From NCBI RefSeq assembly GCF_004792665.1, contig NZ_SRZX01000003.1, forward strand, positions 124,001-188,000: DNA of 64,000 nucleotides, read 5' to 3'. Positions 27,141 to 36,853 of the stretch are shown in pieces. Each line of letters opens with the position of its first letter. The first letter of the stretch is position 1. The position numbers and the translations under genes were made by a program. Source of the stretch: Marinobacter orientalis (lineage in GTDB: Bacteria; Pseudomonadota; Gammaproteobacteria; Pseudomonadales; Oleiphilaceae). The notes under the pieces were generated by a model, which was not told the origin of the DNA, ran no database searches, and saw nothing but the letters and a program-made list of their open reading frames with translations.

Positions 27141-28622
27141 ATGACCCAGTACCTGCTCGCCATCGATCAGGGCACCACCAGCTCCCGTGCCATTGTCTTC
27201 AACGCTTCCGGTAACTCTGTCGCGACCGCACAACGGGAATTTCACCAGTATTTTCCCGGAGACGGTCGAATTGAACATGATGCCCGGGAAATCTGGAACA
27301 GTACTCTGGCGGTCTGCAGGGAAGCGCTGCAAGAATCGGGCGTCAGTGCTTCAGAGCTGGCGGCTATCGGTATCGCTAACCAGCGTGAAACCACGGTTAT
27401 CTGGGATAGGAAAACCGGCGAGCCCATTCATCAGGCTATCGTCTGGCAGGATCGGCGGACGGCGTCGGTTTGCGCGAAGCTTAAGGCCGATGGCCATGAA
27501 AATACGGTTATTGAGCGTACGGGTCTGCTGATTGACCCCTACTTTTCAGCCACCAAGATTGCCTGGATTCTGGATTACGTTGAGGAAGCCAGGGCCAGAG
27601 CCGAGGCCGGGGAGCTTGCCTTCGGCACTGTAGACAGCTGGCTGCTCTGGAACCTCACCGGTGGCCGCTGTCATCGCACCGATGCCACTAACGCCTCCCG
27701 TACAGCCCTGTTTAATATCCACCAGCAGCAGTGGGACGATGAATTGCTGGCCCTGTTCCGGATTCCCTCGACGTTGCTTCCGGAGGTGCTTGATTCGGCG
27801 GCGGACTTTGGCGTCGCTGAAGCGCACTGGCTTGGCGCTCCCGTGCCGGTGGCGGGTATCGCGGGCGACCAGCATGCGGCTCTTGTTGGTCAGGCATGCT
27901 TTGAACCGGGCATGGCGAAGAGCACTTACGGAACCGGTTGCTTTGTGATGCTGAACACCGGCGACAAAGCGCTGCGCTCGGAGAACAGGCTGCTGACTAC
28001 CATGGCCTATCGCCTCAATGGTAAGCCTTGCTACGCCATGGAGGGCAGCATATTTGTCGCCGGTGCAGCCATGCAGTGGTTGCGTGACGGGCTCCGGCTG
28101 ATTGGCCACGCCGGCGAGTCGTCTGCCTATGCCACTGAGGTGGGTGTCGACAATCCCGTATACCTGGTGCCGGCGTTTACCGGGCTTGGTGCCCCCCATT
28201 GGGATCCCCATGCCCGCGGGGCGATTATGGGATTGACCCGGGATACCGGAATCGGTGAAATCGTCACCGCCGGCCTGCAATCCGTCTGCTACCAGACCAA
28301 GGATCTGATCAGGGCTATCCTGAACGATGGTGGGTCGGTCCAGGAGTTACGGGTGGATGGCGGGATGGTGGTGAATGACTGGTTGGTGCAGTTTCTGGCG
28401 GACATTCTCAACGTTCCGGTGGACCGTCCCCGGGTAACGGAGACTGCGGCGCTAGGGGTAGCCTACCTGGCCGGCCTGCAAACCGGTGTTTATCAAAGCC
28501 TGGAAGAGATAGCCCGGTTATGGGAGCGCGAACGCAGGTTTGAGCCGGTGATGCGTCCGGCCCTGAGGGAAAAACTCTATGCCGGATGGCTGGATTCTGT
28601 TGAGCGAGTCTGTAATAACTGA
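27141..28622 (+). CDS. glpK: Glycerol kinase
   Basis: Phosphorylates glycerol to glycerol-3-phosphate with ATP. The protein is 493 aa, within the usual 495-505 range. The N-terminus [17 protein letters not shown] is the FGGY phosphate motif, followed by [37 protein letters not shown], and the C-terminal [19 protein letters not shown]. The ATG has AAAGGA upstream. No glpF, glpD or glpR is adjacent, so it is a single-gene unit behind a terminator, convergent with the ABC ATPase gene. Confidence 0.97.
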   Translation: MTQYLLAIDQGTTSSRAIVFNASGNSVATAQREFHQYFPGDGRIEHDAREIWNSTLAVCREALQESGVSASELAAIGIANQRETTVIWDRKTGEPIHQAIVWQDRRTASVCAKLKADGHENTVIERTGLLIDPYFSATKIAWILDYVEEARARAEAGELAFGTVDSWLLWNLTGGRCHRTDATNASRTALFNIHQQQWDDELLALFRIPSTLLPEVLDSAADFGVAEAHWLGAPVPVAGIAGDQHAALVGQACFEPGMAKSTYGTGCFVMLNTGDKALRSENRLLTTMAYRLNGKPCYAMEGSIFVAGAAMQWLRDGLRLIGHAGESSAYATEVGVDNPVYLVPAFTGLGAPHWDPHARGAIMGLTRDTGIGEIVTAGLQSVCYQTKDLIRAILNDGGSVQELRVDGGMVVNDWLVQFLADILNVPVDRPRVTETAALGVAYLAGLQTGVYQSLEEIARLWERERRFEPVMRPALREKLYAGWLDSVERVCNN

Positions 28623-28642
28623 AGAAGAACAGATTGCCCGGT

Positions 28643-29713
28643 TCAGATCCGCTCAAACGCGATCAGATGGTCGGCTTCCACCCGCACCGGTACATGTTCG
28701 CCCAGGTGGAAGTCCAGGTGGCTGCGGAACAGCGCCTCGAACTCGGTTTCCTCCGAGCAGCGGAAACGGTACAGCGTTGAGGTGCCGGCAAAGGTCTTTT
28801 CCACGACCCGGGGTTTCAGGTCCGACTCTGCGTCGTAAACAATGTCATCCGGCCGGATCAGAACATCCACCAGTGTGCCAGGCTTCCATCGGTAGGCCCG
28901 GTTGCCATGGATAACTCCCAGCTCTGATTCAATCGTATCCGGGCCCAGTGTTTTGCCGGGTATGAACCCGCCCTGGCCAACAAAACCTGCCACAAAACGA
29001 TTGGCGGGCTCATGATAAAGGTTGTAGGGCACATCCCACTGCTGGATGCCGCCATCCTTCAGCACTGCCACCTGATCACACATGGCAAAAGCTTCCTGCT
29101 GGTCGTGGGTGACCAGGATGGCGCTGATGCCCAGGGTCTTCAGGATTTCCCTGACATCGAGACTGAGCCTGCGCCGAAGGTCCGTGTCCAGATTCGAGAA
29201 GGGCTCGTCCAGAAGGATCAGTGTCGGCTCGGGGGCGAGCGCCCGGGCAAGCGCGACCCGCTGCTGCTGGCCGCCGGACAGTTCATGGGGGTAGTTCCTG
29301 GCAAGATCCTGCAGGTGGACAAGCTGCAGCAGTTCCATCACCTTCTGGCGCTTCTCTTTACGGTCTTCGTTGCGCAGGCCGAAGCCGACGTTTTCGGCAA
29401 TCGTCAGGTGAGGAAACAGTGCGTAGTCCTGGAAGACCATGCCGATACGCCGCTTTTCCGGGGCCAGGGTGCGGCCCGGGAGGCTTATGGAACTGGATTG
29501 CAGGCGGATCTCACCGGTGTTGATGGGCAGAAACCCCGCCAGGGCGCGCAGAATGGTGCTTTTGCCACAGCCGCTGGGGCCAAGCAGGCAGCCGATATCG
29601 CCGTGGCTGAGGGCAAAACTGACGTCTTTTACCACGGAGCCGTCGCCATAACCGCAGGACAGATTGTTTACTTCCAGCAGCCAGTCGGCGGATTGAATCA
29701 GGCTTTCAGTCAT
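28643..29713 (-). CDS. ABC transporter ATP-binding protein, FbpC-type
   Basis: A 356-aa ATPase of the iron(III)/polyamine (CUT1-like) group. Walker A is LLGPSGCGKSTILRA, the signature is HELSGGQQQRVALARAL, Walker B is LILLDEPFSNLD, and the switch His is in LVTHDQQEA. The C-terminal 110 residues form the TOBE-like regulatory domain. The closest match in my judgement is FbpC/AfuC for ferric iron. No permease or binding protein is nearby, so the substrate is uncertain. It starts 4 nt after the argF stop and is probably co-transcribed with it. Confidence 0.88.
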   Translation of the reverse strand: MTESLIQSADWLLEVNNLSCGYGDGSVVKDVSFALSHGDIGCLLGPSGCGKSTILRALAGFLPINTGEIRLQSSSISLPGRTLAPEKRRIGMVFQDYALFPHLTIAENVGFGLRNEDRKEKRQKVMELLQLVHLQDLARNYPHELSGGQQQRVALARALAPEPTLILLDEPFSNLDTDLRRRLSLDVREILKTLGISAILVTHDQQEAFAMCDQVAVLKDGGIQQWDVPYNLYHEPANRFVAGFVGQGGFIPGKTLGPDTIESELGVIHGNRAYRWKPGTLVDVLIRPDDIVYDAESDLKPRVVEKTFAGTSTLYRFRCSEETEFEALFRSHLDFHLGEHVPVRVEADHLIAFERI

Positions 29714-29717
29714 CCAG

Positions 29718-30632
29718 TCAGTCCAGTCGGTTGAGTATCAGGAACTCAAGCAATGCTTTCTGTGCATGCAGCCGGTTCTCGGCTTCTTCCCAGACCACGG
29801 AGCGTGAATGTTCCATCATCTCTGCAGAGATTTCCTCACCGCGATGGGCCGGCAGGCAGTGCATGAACAGGGCATCCTTGTCTGCAAGGTCCATCAGTTC
29901 AGAATTGATCTGATAATTGCGGAAGGCCTTTTCACGGGCTTTTTGCTCATCTTCCTGACCCATGGAAGCCCAGACATCGGTGACCAGCAGGTCCGCGCCT
30001 CTGGCAGCCTCGGCCGGGTCGCGAACAATGGCAACATGGTCTTCCAGGCCGTCAACCAGTTTCTTGTCCGGTTCGTAACCTTGCGGGCAGGCCACGCGAA
30101 GGTTGAATCCGAATTGCGCGGCTGCATTGATATAGGATTGGCACATGTTGTTGCCGTCGCCAATCCAGGCCACAGTGCCACCGCGGATGCTGCCCCGATG
30201 TTCGCGATAGGTCTGCATGTCGGCCAGCAACTGGCAGGGATGGAAATCGTCTGTAAGGGCATTGATAACAGGTGCTCTTGATGCCGCAGCAAAGCGTTCG
30301 ACCGTGGAGTGGGCGAAGGTGCGGATCATCACGGCGTCCACCATGCTGGAAATCACGATGGCAGAATCTTCAATGGGCTCTCCGCGGCCGAGCTGGGTAT
30401 CGCGGGGAGACAGGAACAGGGCTGCGCCGCCAAGTTGTGTCATGCCCGCTTCAAAGGACACGCGGGTGCGGGTCGAGGATTTCTCGAAGATCATGGCCAG
30501 GACACGGTTTTTCAGGGTTTCCCGCACCGTGCCCTGATGCCACTCTTTGCGCAGCCTGGTACCGTGATCCAGCAGTTGCTCAAGCTCATCTGAGCTCAAA
30601 TCGTTGAGTGTGAGAAAATGTCGTGCTGCCAT
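29718..30632 (-). CDS. argF: Ornithine carbamoyltransferase
   Basis: Makes citrulline from ornithine and carbamoyl phosphate in arginine synthesis. It is 304 aa, as in other anabolic enzymes. The carbamoyl phosphate motif is [12 protein letters not shown]. Ornithine and phosphate contacts include HPCQLLADM and the catalytic Cys in [13 protein letters not shown]. The N-terminus is [20 protein letters not shown]. The downstream ABC ATPase gene follows after 4 nt; the upstream gap separates it from the divergent grxD. Confidence 0.97.
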   Translation of the reverse strand: MAARHFLTLNDLSSDELEQLLDHGTRLRKEWHQGTVRETLKNRVLAMIFEKSSTRTRVSFEAGMTQLGGAALFLSPRDTQLGRGEPIEDSAIVISSMVDAVMIRTFAHSTVERFAAASRAPVINALTDDFHPCQLLADMQTYREHRGSIRGGTVAWIGDGNNMCQSYINAAAQFGFNLRVACPQGYEPDKKLVDGLEDHVAIVRDPAEAARGADLLVTDVWASMGQEDEQKAREKAFRNYQINSELMDLADKDALFMHCLPAHRGEEISAEMMEHSRSVVWEEAENRLHAQKALLEFLILNRLD

Positions 30633-30877
30633 GCTGCGGCCCTTAGTTGATCGATAACCCTGTCTCTGAGTGTCGGGGCATATTCGTGGTTACAACCGGC
30701 CCGCAGCAGTCATTGCCCTGAAACGACAACACGCCAGCGCGCGGCGGAGGCCACGATGGCGGGATACGAATACGGGGATTGCCTGGCTGCCTGAGAGACA
30801 GGGGCCCAAGTCTAGCTCCTCAGTGGTCTGAAGACAACGCTACGCACCATGCGGTTGCTCTGGATCAATGCCGGTGT

Positions 30878-30905
30878 TTGGTGGCAGTGTCCGTACGTGT
30901 ACAAT
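30878..30905 (+). promoter_or_regulatory. Candidate grxD promoter in the argF-grxD gap
   Basis: TTGGTG (30878-30883), a 16-nt spacer and TACAAT (30900-30905) fit a sigma-70 promoter about 55 nt before the grxD ATG. The 328-bp divergent gap 30633-30960 otherwise holds the argF leader. I see no ArgR-like box or small gene in it. Confidence 0.5.
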
Positions 30906-30960
30906 AGAAGGAGTAAGGTTGCCGCAAGGCGATCCCGTTTTCAATGAGAGGTACGTGCCC

Positions 30961-31287
30961 ATGGATATCAACGAAACCATCAAGAGCCAGCTTGAAGAAA
31001 ACCCCATTATCCTCTACATGAAGGGTACACCGCAGGCACCACAGTGTGGCTTTTCCGCAAAAACCGTCCAGGCCCTGATGGCCTGTGGTGAGCGGTTTGC
31101 CTTCGTGAACATCCTTGATAATCAGGAATTGCGTGAGGGCCTGAAAAACTATTCAAGCTGGCCAACCTACCCACAACTGTATATTGGCGGCGAGCTTGTC
31201 GGTGGTTGCGATATTATTCTGGAAATGTCCGAGAGCGGAGAGCTGGCCGAGCAGGTCAAGGCTGCTGCCAAGCAGGCTGAAGCCTGA
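30961..31287 (+). CDS. grxD: Monothiol glutaredoxin Grx4 (CGFS type)
   Basis: A 108-aa thioredoxin-fold protein that binds and delivers [2Fe-2S] clusters. The active site is the single-cysteine CGFS in GTPQAPQCGFSAKTVQA. Glutathione-binding residues lie in YSSWPTYPQLYIGGELVGGCDI. The start MDINETIKSQ has GAGAGGT 8 nt upstream. An upstream TTG in frame (residue 18 of the open frame) also has AAGGAG but would add a non-conserved 15-residue extension. Confidence 0.95.
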   Translation: MDINETIKSQLEENPIILYMKGTPQAPQCGFSAKTVQALMACGERFAFVNILDNQELREGLKNYSSWPTYPQLYIGGELVGGCDIILEMSESGELAEQVKAAAKQAEA

Positions 31288-31302
31288 GAAGCCGTTTTTT
31301 TA

Positions 31303-31342
31303 AAGCGCTCCGGGGTGAGGTCAGTTCAACCCCGAAGCGCTT
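31303..31342. terminator. Hairpin between convergent grxD and DUF1631 genes
   Basis: AAGCGCT (31303-31309) pairs with AGCGCTT (31336-31342) and CGGGGT (31311-31316) with ACCCCG (31329-31334), a 13-bp stem with one mismatch and a 12-nt loop. It is central to the convergent gap. No T-run follows on either strand, so termination strength is uncertain. Confidence 0.45.
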
Positions 31343-31360
31343 CCTCGCGGGGATTACCGC

Positions 31361-33586
31361 TCATCCCGCCTTGCTCCGCAAGTTCCCCACAACAGCGTCC
31401 AGTGCCCGGTCAATCAGCGCGCCCTGTTCAAGAACGGTGAGGCGCCCGCGCCGCATTTCATGGGCGAGGTCGGTACGGGACTTCTCTATAACCTTGAGTC
31501 CCATCCGGTTAACGAATACGAAACTGTCAGCCTCTTCGATAATTGCAGACAGTTTGCAGCGGAAGCTGGCGCCGTTTACCAGATTGAATTCCACCCAGTT
31601 GCCAATCTCAATGGCATCAATCTGTGCCACGTGCTCCGCAATTGCTGCATCCTCCAGTTCCTGTTGCCGGTGTATCGCTGTCTGGTGGCCGACAGAGTCT
31701 TCCTCCTCGGGTTCCGGGCCGGGAACGTCTTCCATGGCTTCTGCAAGTGCATTGGCGCGGAACGCTTCGGTTAGCTCATGCTTGAGCTCCGTCATCATCT
31801 CATCCAGTCTGGATGAGTTGTAGGACACTTCCTCAAGGCCGGCTCTGAGTGATTTCAGCAGCCCGGGAACTACCCTGACCCACTGGTCCCGTTCATCATC
31901 GTCCTGGTGCGGATGCAGGCACCATATCAGATCGTCCACAACCCGGACCGTTTGAAGCCAGCGATGCTCTACGTCGTCCCGGAGGTAGGCCAGAAACATG
32001 ACCCGGCTCCAGCCGTTCAGCAGAATGTTGCGCACCGGTTCCCGGAGCCTGTACCGGGACAGCTTTTTCTGCAGTAACTGATCAACAGTTTCCTGGGCTT
32101 TCTGCGATTTGATGCGGCCCCGCTCGGATTCCCGGGTGCGTTGCTCCACCAGGGAAGATTTGCGGTTCTCTCTGGCGAGAAACTGTTCAAATTCCTCATT
32201 CAGGGTTTCAAAGAGCGTCACGTCACCGTCAAATTCGTTCAGGATGCGGGCAACAGCGGCATGAATCTGCTCATAAAGTTTGTCCCGGGCTTTCTCGTCA
32301 CTTTCGCTCCAGCCTATGCCGGCACGGGCAAGTGAGTTAAGCAGGCGCCGGGCTGGATGGTTAGCTTTGCTGAAAAACGTCTTGTCCTTGATAACCACTT
32401 TGAGAATGGGTATCTGCAGGCGGCTGATCAGCACCTGTACCGGCGCTGACAGGTTGTAATCGTCCAGAATGAATTCAAACAGCATGGACACGAGGTTGAT
32501 CAGGTCCTCGTCCATTTCGTTCAGTGCCGGCTTTTTGCCATCGCTGGTGGTTTCGGCTTGGACGAGCAGCTGTTGGACCACCTGGTACAGATCAACCATC
32601 ACGGGCTCGCCAGCACTGAGATTACCGCTGACCTGCTCGCCCCTGGGTTGCTGGGGGAGAGACCCGAGAAGGTTGGCGAGCTCTGCGCCACCTATGACAT
32701 GGATGTTCGGATCGGATGCCTGGGGCGCAATGCCGTTATTGGTGCGCTGATGGGCGAGCATCTGCCTGATCTGCTCGAACATTGCACCTTCGTGATGTCC
32801 CTGCTGGTCGCCGGCTGTCGGTGCCATTTCGCCAGCCGGTTGCTCGGCAGTGATGCCCGGCTCCCCGCTGCCGTGTTGTTTGCCCGCCTTGCCGTGGTAA
32901 CGGAAGTTTGGAATGACACCGGCCTGGATCAGTATCCGGTTGGCTTCATCCAGTAACATGCCAAGGTTGGATACCACGTAACGGTCAAACTGCTTGAGCA
33001 GGATCAGGCGCTCGCGAATCTGTATCTCGAGGGCCTGAATGGCCTCGACAAAGGCACTGCACAGGTGCTCGGGGGCCATGGGGTTGACAGGTATTTCTTC
33101 ACTTGCGTCAGGGTAAACAACACTGAATCGGGTTTGCAGCTGAAGCAGCGGGCCCTGAAAGTGAACCCTGGACTTGGTAATCATGGCGTTGAGAGCAACC
33201 TGTTCTTCCAGGTCGTCATCACCTACCAGCGAGAGGCTGTCGGAGTTGCTCTGGCTGGCCAGGCTTTCACCAGAGGCCACGTCACCACTTCTGGGCGGGT
33301 TGGCGAACAATTGCGCAACCGCATTCTGAAAATGGCGTTCCACGCCCTTCCGTTTGATGCGGATTTCGCGCATGGCTTCGAAATAGCGGTTCTGCTCGTT
33401 GTTGCTTCTGGCGTTGTTTGCCAGCTCGAACAGCGAGTCATCAACTGCGTCAAATGCGCCCTGTAGCAAATCGCCCAGTCCGGCGACGACAGTGTCACGG
33501 ATACGGACCACCTGTGCAGGTACGGGGTTTGTGCTCCCAGCCTCCCGATGCTCGCGGAGATAATGTATGCCGGACTGCTTATTCAT
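31361..33586 (-). CDS. DUF1631-family protein
   Basis: A 741-aa protein of the DUF1631 family, sometimes mislabelled thymidine phosphorylase. Most of it is predicted helical and charged, for example RIRDTVVAGLGDLLQGAFDA and DQWVRVVPGLLKSLRAGLEE. The C-terminal 100 residues (IEIGNWVEFNLVNGASFRCK, then FVFVNRMGLKVIEKS) look like a small beta-barrel of PilZ-like type. No catalytic motif is visible. I chose ATG 33586 because AGGAG lies 7 nt upstream. The ending LTVLEQGALIDRALDAVV is conserved in the family as I remember it. Function unknown. Confidence 0.85.
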   Translation of the reverse strand: MNKQSGIHYLREHREAGSTNPVPAQVVRIRDTVVAGLGDLLQGAFDAVDDSLFELANNARSNNEQNRYFEAMREIRIKRKGVERHFQNAVAQLFANPPRSGDVASGESLASQSNSDSLSLVGDDDLEEQVALNAMITKSRVHFQGPLLQLQTRFSVVYPDASEEIPVNPMAPEHLCSAFVEAIQALEIQIRERLILLKQFDRYVVSNLGMLLDEANRILIQAGVIPNFRYHGKAGKQHGSGEPGITAEQPAGEMAPTAGDQQGHHEGAMFEQIRQMLAHQRTNNGIAPQASDPNIHVIGGAELANLLGSLPQQPRGEQVSGNLSAGEPVMVDLYQVVQQLLVQAETTSDGKKPALNEMDEDLINLVSMLFEFILDDYNLSAPVQVLISRLQIPILKVVIKDKTFFSKANHPARRLLNSLARAGIGWSESDEKARDKLYEQIHAAVARILNEFDGDVTLFETLNEEFEQFLARENRKSSLVEQRTRESERGRIKSQKAQETVDQLLQKKLSRYRLREPVRNILLNGWSRVMFLAYLRDDVEHRWLQTVRVVDDLIWCLHPHQDDDERDQWVRVVPGLLKSLRAGLEEVSYNSSRLDEMMTELKHELTEAFRANALAEAMEDVPGPEPEEEDSVGHQTAIHRQQELEDAAIAEHVAQIDAIEIGNWVEFNLVNGASFRCKLSAIIEEADSFVFVNRMGLKVIEKSRTDLAHEMRRGRLTVLEQGALIDRALDAVVGNLRSKAG

Positions 33587-33710
33587 GGCCGACTCCTGTG
33601 TACGCCTCAACCGGATACATGACCGAGCTTACAACTGTCTTTATTATTTATAAGTTAAATTTACCTCATTTTAACACTCGGTAACATGACCAAATGCTAA
33701 TAGAGTCCTT

Positions 33711-33750
33711 AAATAAAAAAATACCGGGAGACCCGAAGGTCTCCCGGTAT
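33711..33750 (-). terminator. Strong intrinsic terminator of the YIP1 gene
   Basis: ATACCGGGAGACC (33721-33733), loop CGAA, and the exact complement at 33738-33750 make a 13-bp perfect stem. On the minus strand it is followed by a run of T (complement of 33711-33720). It directly follows the YIP1 stop and isolates the upstream genes from the DUF1631 gene. Confidence 0.93.
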
Positions 33751-33773
33751 TCAGATAGTGGAGCTCGCTGGTG

Positions 33774-34376
33774 TCAGCTTACATACACCGGGCCGATGCC
33801 CACGCTCCAGATCACGACGGAAATGGCGAGAAGGCCAACAAACATTACCAGACCGACGGTCAGTACCGCGGTGGCGAACATGAAACCCCGGTCCTCCGGT
33901 ATTTTCATCAGTATCGGCAGCCCTTCATAGAGCAGGTAGACTGCATAGGCAACGGCGATCAGCCCCACTATCATGTTGATCCAGATGTTGGGGTATACGG
34001 CGGTAATTCCCAGCATAAACACCGGTGTTGCCGTGTAGGCTGCCAGTGTAATCCCTCTCGGGGTGCTGTCCTTGACCTCATAGGTTGCGGCAAAAAAGTC
34101 GATGAAGCGCCCGATGATATAAATGCCTGCCAGCATGGCAGCATAAAAGAGAACAGAGAGCTGCAGGGCGCTGGTGGATGTCAGCCTGATTATCTGGCCG
34201 TCTCCAATCTGCCAGCCAACCTGGGTGCTGCCGTAGAAACCGGCAATAGCGGGGATCAGCGCCAGCAGCAAAACGTGGCCGAAGTAAAGCTTGCCTAAGG
34301 ATTCGGGTTCGTTGCGAATGGCTTCCCATTCGCGGTCCGGATGCGTAAGCAGACCCAAAGTATGGGTTAGACTCAT
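33774..34376 (-). CDS. YIP1-family inner-membrane protein
   Basis: A 200-aa membrane protein with five to six hydrophobic segments (for example YFGHVLLLALIPAIAGFYG, LQLSVLFYAAMLAGIYIIG, WINMIVGLIAVAYAVYLLYE). It resembles the bacterial YIP1/YohC family. The N-terminal segment MSLTHTLGLLTHPDREWEAI is typical. ATG 34376 has AGGAG 7 nt upstream; the longer frame to 34445 is not supported. No function is known. Confidence 0.85.
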   Translation of the reverse strand: MSLTHTLGLLTHPDREWEAIRNEPESLGKLYFGHVLLLALIPAIAGFYGSTQVGWQIGDGQIIRLTSTSALQLSVLFYAAMLAGIYIIGRFIDFFAATYEVKDSTPRGITLAAYTATPVFMLGITAVYPNIWINMIVGLIAVAYAVYLLYEGLPILMKIPEDRGFMFATAVLTVGLVMFVGLLAISVVIWSVGIGPVYVS

Positions 34377-34499
34377 GGACGTACTCCTGATAATTATTGT
34401 TGTGTTGTACATCTTCAGTCTTGGCGGGAACGGCTGTTGGGTCAAGGGAAAGATTAAATTTTGATCTTTCTAAAGGAATCTCTTTTATAACCGCACGGT

Positions 34500-35777
34500 C
34501 TAACTTGCTGTGCGCTTTTTCCGCTTCCGGGGATGAACAATGGCAGCCTTGACCACATTATCCTTGATCTGCAGGACTTCAACCCTGTGGCCTCCCACTT
34601 TCAGGCAGACGTTGGTTTCGGGAATGTTTTCCAGGGTTTCGGTGATCAGGCCGTTGAGCGTTTTGGGGCCGTCAGTCGGAAGCTTCCAGCCCAGGGTCTT
34701 GTTGATGGTCCGGACAGCAGAGGTGCCATCGATAATAAAAGTGCCGTCTTCCTGGGGAATGATGTCCGGGCTCGTGGCGGCGTAATCGGTGGTAAACTCG
34801 CCGACAATCTCTTCCAGTATGTCTTCCAGGGTGGCAAGCCCAAGAACCTCTCCGTACTCGTCCACGACGATACCGAAGCGTCGTTTTTCCTTCTGGAAGT
34901 TGATCAGTTGCGTGTTCAGGGGCGTGCTTTCCGGAATGAAGTAGGGCTCCCTGCATAGCTGCATCAGCATGGCCTTGCTGATGTCGTCCTGCAGCAGCAG
35001 TTTCGAGACATTACGCAGGTGAAGCACGCCCTGTATGTTGTTGATGTCCCCCTCGAAGACCGGCAGCCGGGTGTGCTGACTGCTTCTGAGTTGGCGCAGG
35101 ATGGTGTCAAGATCGTCTTCCAGGTCGATGCCTACCACTTCATTCCGTGGCACCATAATGTCATTTACGGTGACCTTCTCAAGATCCAGAATGCTGACCA
35201 GCATGTCCTTGTGCTTCGCCGGGATCAGCGCGCCCGCCTCGTTAACAAGGGTTCTGAGTTCTTCACGACTGAGATGCTCGTTGGCAACGTCGTTGGCAGA
35301 TACGCCGATGATCTTCAGTATGGCCCCGGTGAACAGATTGACAGCCCAGACAACCGGGTAAAGGATCTTCAGTAGCGGGCCCAGCACGTGACTGGCCGGG
35401 AAAGCGATTTTTTCCGGAAACAGTGCCGCGAGGGTCTTTGGTGTGACTTCCGCAAATATCAGAATGACAATGGTCAGTAGCACTGTGGCAATGGCAATGC
35501 CGGCATCGCCCCATATGCGAATCGCTATGACGGTCGCAATTGCGGAAGCAAAAATATTGACGAAATTGTTGCCGATCAGGATGACGCCGATCAGCTGGTC
35601 TGTGCGATTCAGCAGGGCCTGTGCCCGCTTGGCACCCTTGTGTCCGGTCTTGGCCATGTGCTTCAACCGGTATCGGTTAAGCGACATCATGCCGGTTTCC
35701 GAACTAGAGAAAAATCCGGAGAGTACGATCAGCCCTACCAGGATGATGAACAGCGCTGTAAGCGATGTCTCGTTCAA
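34500..35777 (-). CDS. corB: CNNM/CorC-family membrane protein (CorB, YfjD-like)
   Basis: A 425-aa protein with an N-terminal DUF21/CNNM transmembrane domain (three to four segments, IILVGLIVLSGFFSSSET onwards) and two CBS domains (DIMVPRNEVVGIDLED, FGIVVDEYGEVLGLATL). A C-terminal CorC_HlyC domain follows. The family is linked to Mg2+/Co2+ efflux and resistance. The start is TTG at 35777, with AAGGA 9 nt upstream and no in-frame ATG before MMSL. It lies downstream of ypjD, as in Pseudomonas and E. coli. Confidence 0.9.
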   Translation of the reverse strand: MNETSLTALFIILVGLIVLSGFFSSSETGMMSLNRYRLKHMAKTGHKGAKRAQALLNRTDQLIGVILIGNNFVNIFASAIATVIAIRIWGDAGIAIATVLLTIVILIFAEVTPKTLAALFPEKIAFPASHVLGPLLKILYPVVWAVNLFTGAILKIIGVSANDVANEHLSREELRTLVNEAGALIPAKHKDMLVSILDLEKVTVNDIMVPRNEVVGIDLEDDLDTILRQLRSSQHTRLPVFEGDINNIQGVLHLRNVSKLLLQDDISKAMLMQLCREPYFIPESTPLNTQLINFQKEKRRFGIVVDEYGEVLGLATLEDILEEIVGEFTTDYAATSPDIIPQEDGTFIIDGTSAVRTINKTLGWKLPTDGPKTLNGLITETLENIPETNVCLKVGGHRVEVLQIKDNVVKAAIVHPRKRKKRTAS

Positions 35778-35867
35778 GACGGGGTGTCCTTATATTGCTG
35801 ACAATTAGCGAAAATAGGTGGTCAGGGTCTGGGGTGTCAAGCGTCGGCCTCACCGGTGCAGGGCTTT

Positions 35868-36674
35868 TTAGCCGCCTCGATGGAATACCAGTTCGAGCAC
35901 AAATTTGCTGCCGTAAAAAGCGATCATCAGCAACGCGCAGCCGGCGAGAGTCCAGCGGCTGGCAGTTATGCCACGCCACCCGCGCGTGTATCGCCCCGTC
36001 AGTAACGCCAGGAATACAATCAGGGACAGTAGCGAGAACACGGTTTTGTGAGCCAGGTCCTGGGCAAAGATATCGTCTATGAAGATTGCTCCGGTGACAA
36101 TGGCCAGCACCAGCATCACCACGCCTGCCCAGACCATTTCAAACAGCAGGGACTCCATGGTCTGCAGGGGTGGCAGGTTTCTGATCAGTATACTGTTGTA
36201 ATTGTGCTTGAGCTGACGGTTCTGGAGGTAGAGTAACGCTGCCTGTATGGCCGCCAGGGTGAACAGGCTGTACGCTGTAACCGAAAGAGCGATATGCGAG
36301 AGCATGCCGTAGCTGTATTCTGGAGCCATCTGGGAGGGGGAATGGGTAATCAGTCCCATTATGATGGTCAGCGCCGCGATGGGATAAACGCCAAGAAAGA
36401 GACTCTGGACCGGCTTGCGAAGGTTGAGCCCTAACAACAGGAAGACAATCAGCCAGGAAATCAGCACTGAACTCTGGAAGAATCCGAAATCGAATCCGCC
36501 CTCCCGATGAACGGTCTGGGCGATCAGAAGGCCGTGAGCAGTCAGTGCCAGCATGCCGATGAGGGTGGTAATTGCAATGTTGGTATGCACCTGGCCCCTG
36601 AAGCTGAGCGCCTGCAGGGCGGTACCGATGCTGTACAGTAATAATGAAGTGACCGCGAGAATCAGCGTTCCCAT
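35868..36674 (-). CDS. ypjD: CcsA-like inner-membrane protein (YpjD/CorE)
   Basis: A 268-aa polytopic membrane protein with about eight hydrophobic segments. It resembles the CcsA/ResC cytochrome c assembly family but is much shorter. The segments SYGMLSHIALSVTAYSLFTL and AHKTVFSLLSLIVFLALLTG carry the conserved histidines of the family. Its E. coli counterpart sits beside corB and divergent from ffh, exactly as here. It may act with CorB in divalent-metal resistance. Confidence 0.85.
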   Translation of the reverse strand: MGTLILAVTSLLLYSIGTALQALSFRGQVHTNIAITTLIGMLALTAHGLLIAQTVHREGGFDFGFFQSSVLISWLIVFLLLGLNLRKPVQSLFLGVYPIAALTIIMGLITHSPSQMAPEYSYGMLSHIALSVTAYSLFTLAAIQAALLYLQNRQLKHNYNSILIRNLPPLQTMESLLFEMVWAGVVMLVLAIVTGAIFIDDIFAQDLAHKTVFSLLSLIVFLALLTGRYTRGWRGITASRWTLAGCALLMIAFYGSKFVLELVFHRGG

Positions 36675-36739
36675 GACTTCCTTTTAACCACTCTCTGACT
36701 GGGGGTCGGCGGGGTTTGACGCCGATTTGACCGGGCTGG

Positions 36740-36768
36740 TCGTTTCAGGGCGATAGTCTGGTTATAAT
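36740..36768 (+). promoter_or_regulatory. ffh promoter region
   Basis: A perfect -10 TATAAT lies at 36763-36768, with a weak -35 (TCGTTT at 36740-36745, 17-nt spacing). The transcript would have an 80-nt leader before the ffh ATG. It sits in the divergent ypjD-ffh gap. Confidence 0.5.
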
Positions 36769-36853
36769 GTCGCGATTATGCAACAGGAATCAAGGAACCA
36801 GATCGGGTTCCCGTGTTTCATGCACTCAATTAATCCGGGTACGGAAGATCAAC

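Noticed and set aside
34448..34470. GAAAGAT/ATCTTTC inverted repeat between corB and the YIP1 gene as a terminator
   Set aside because: The stem is only 7 bp and AT-rich, and no T-run follows on the minus strand.
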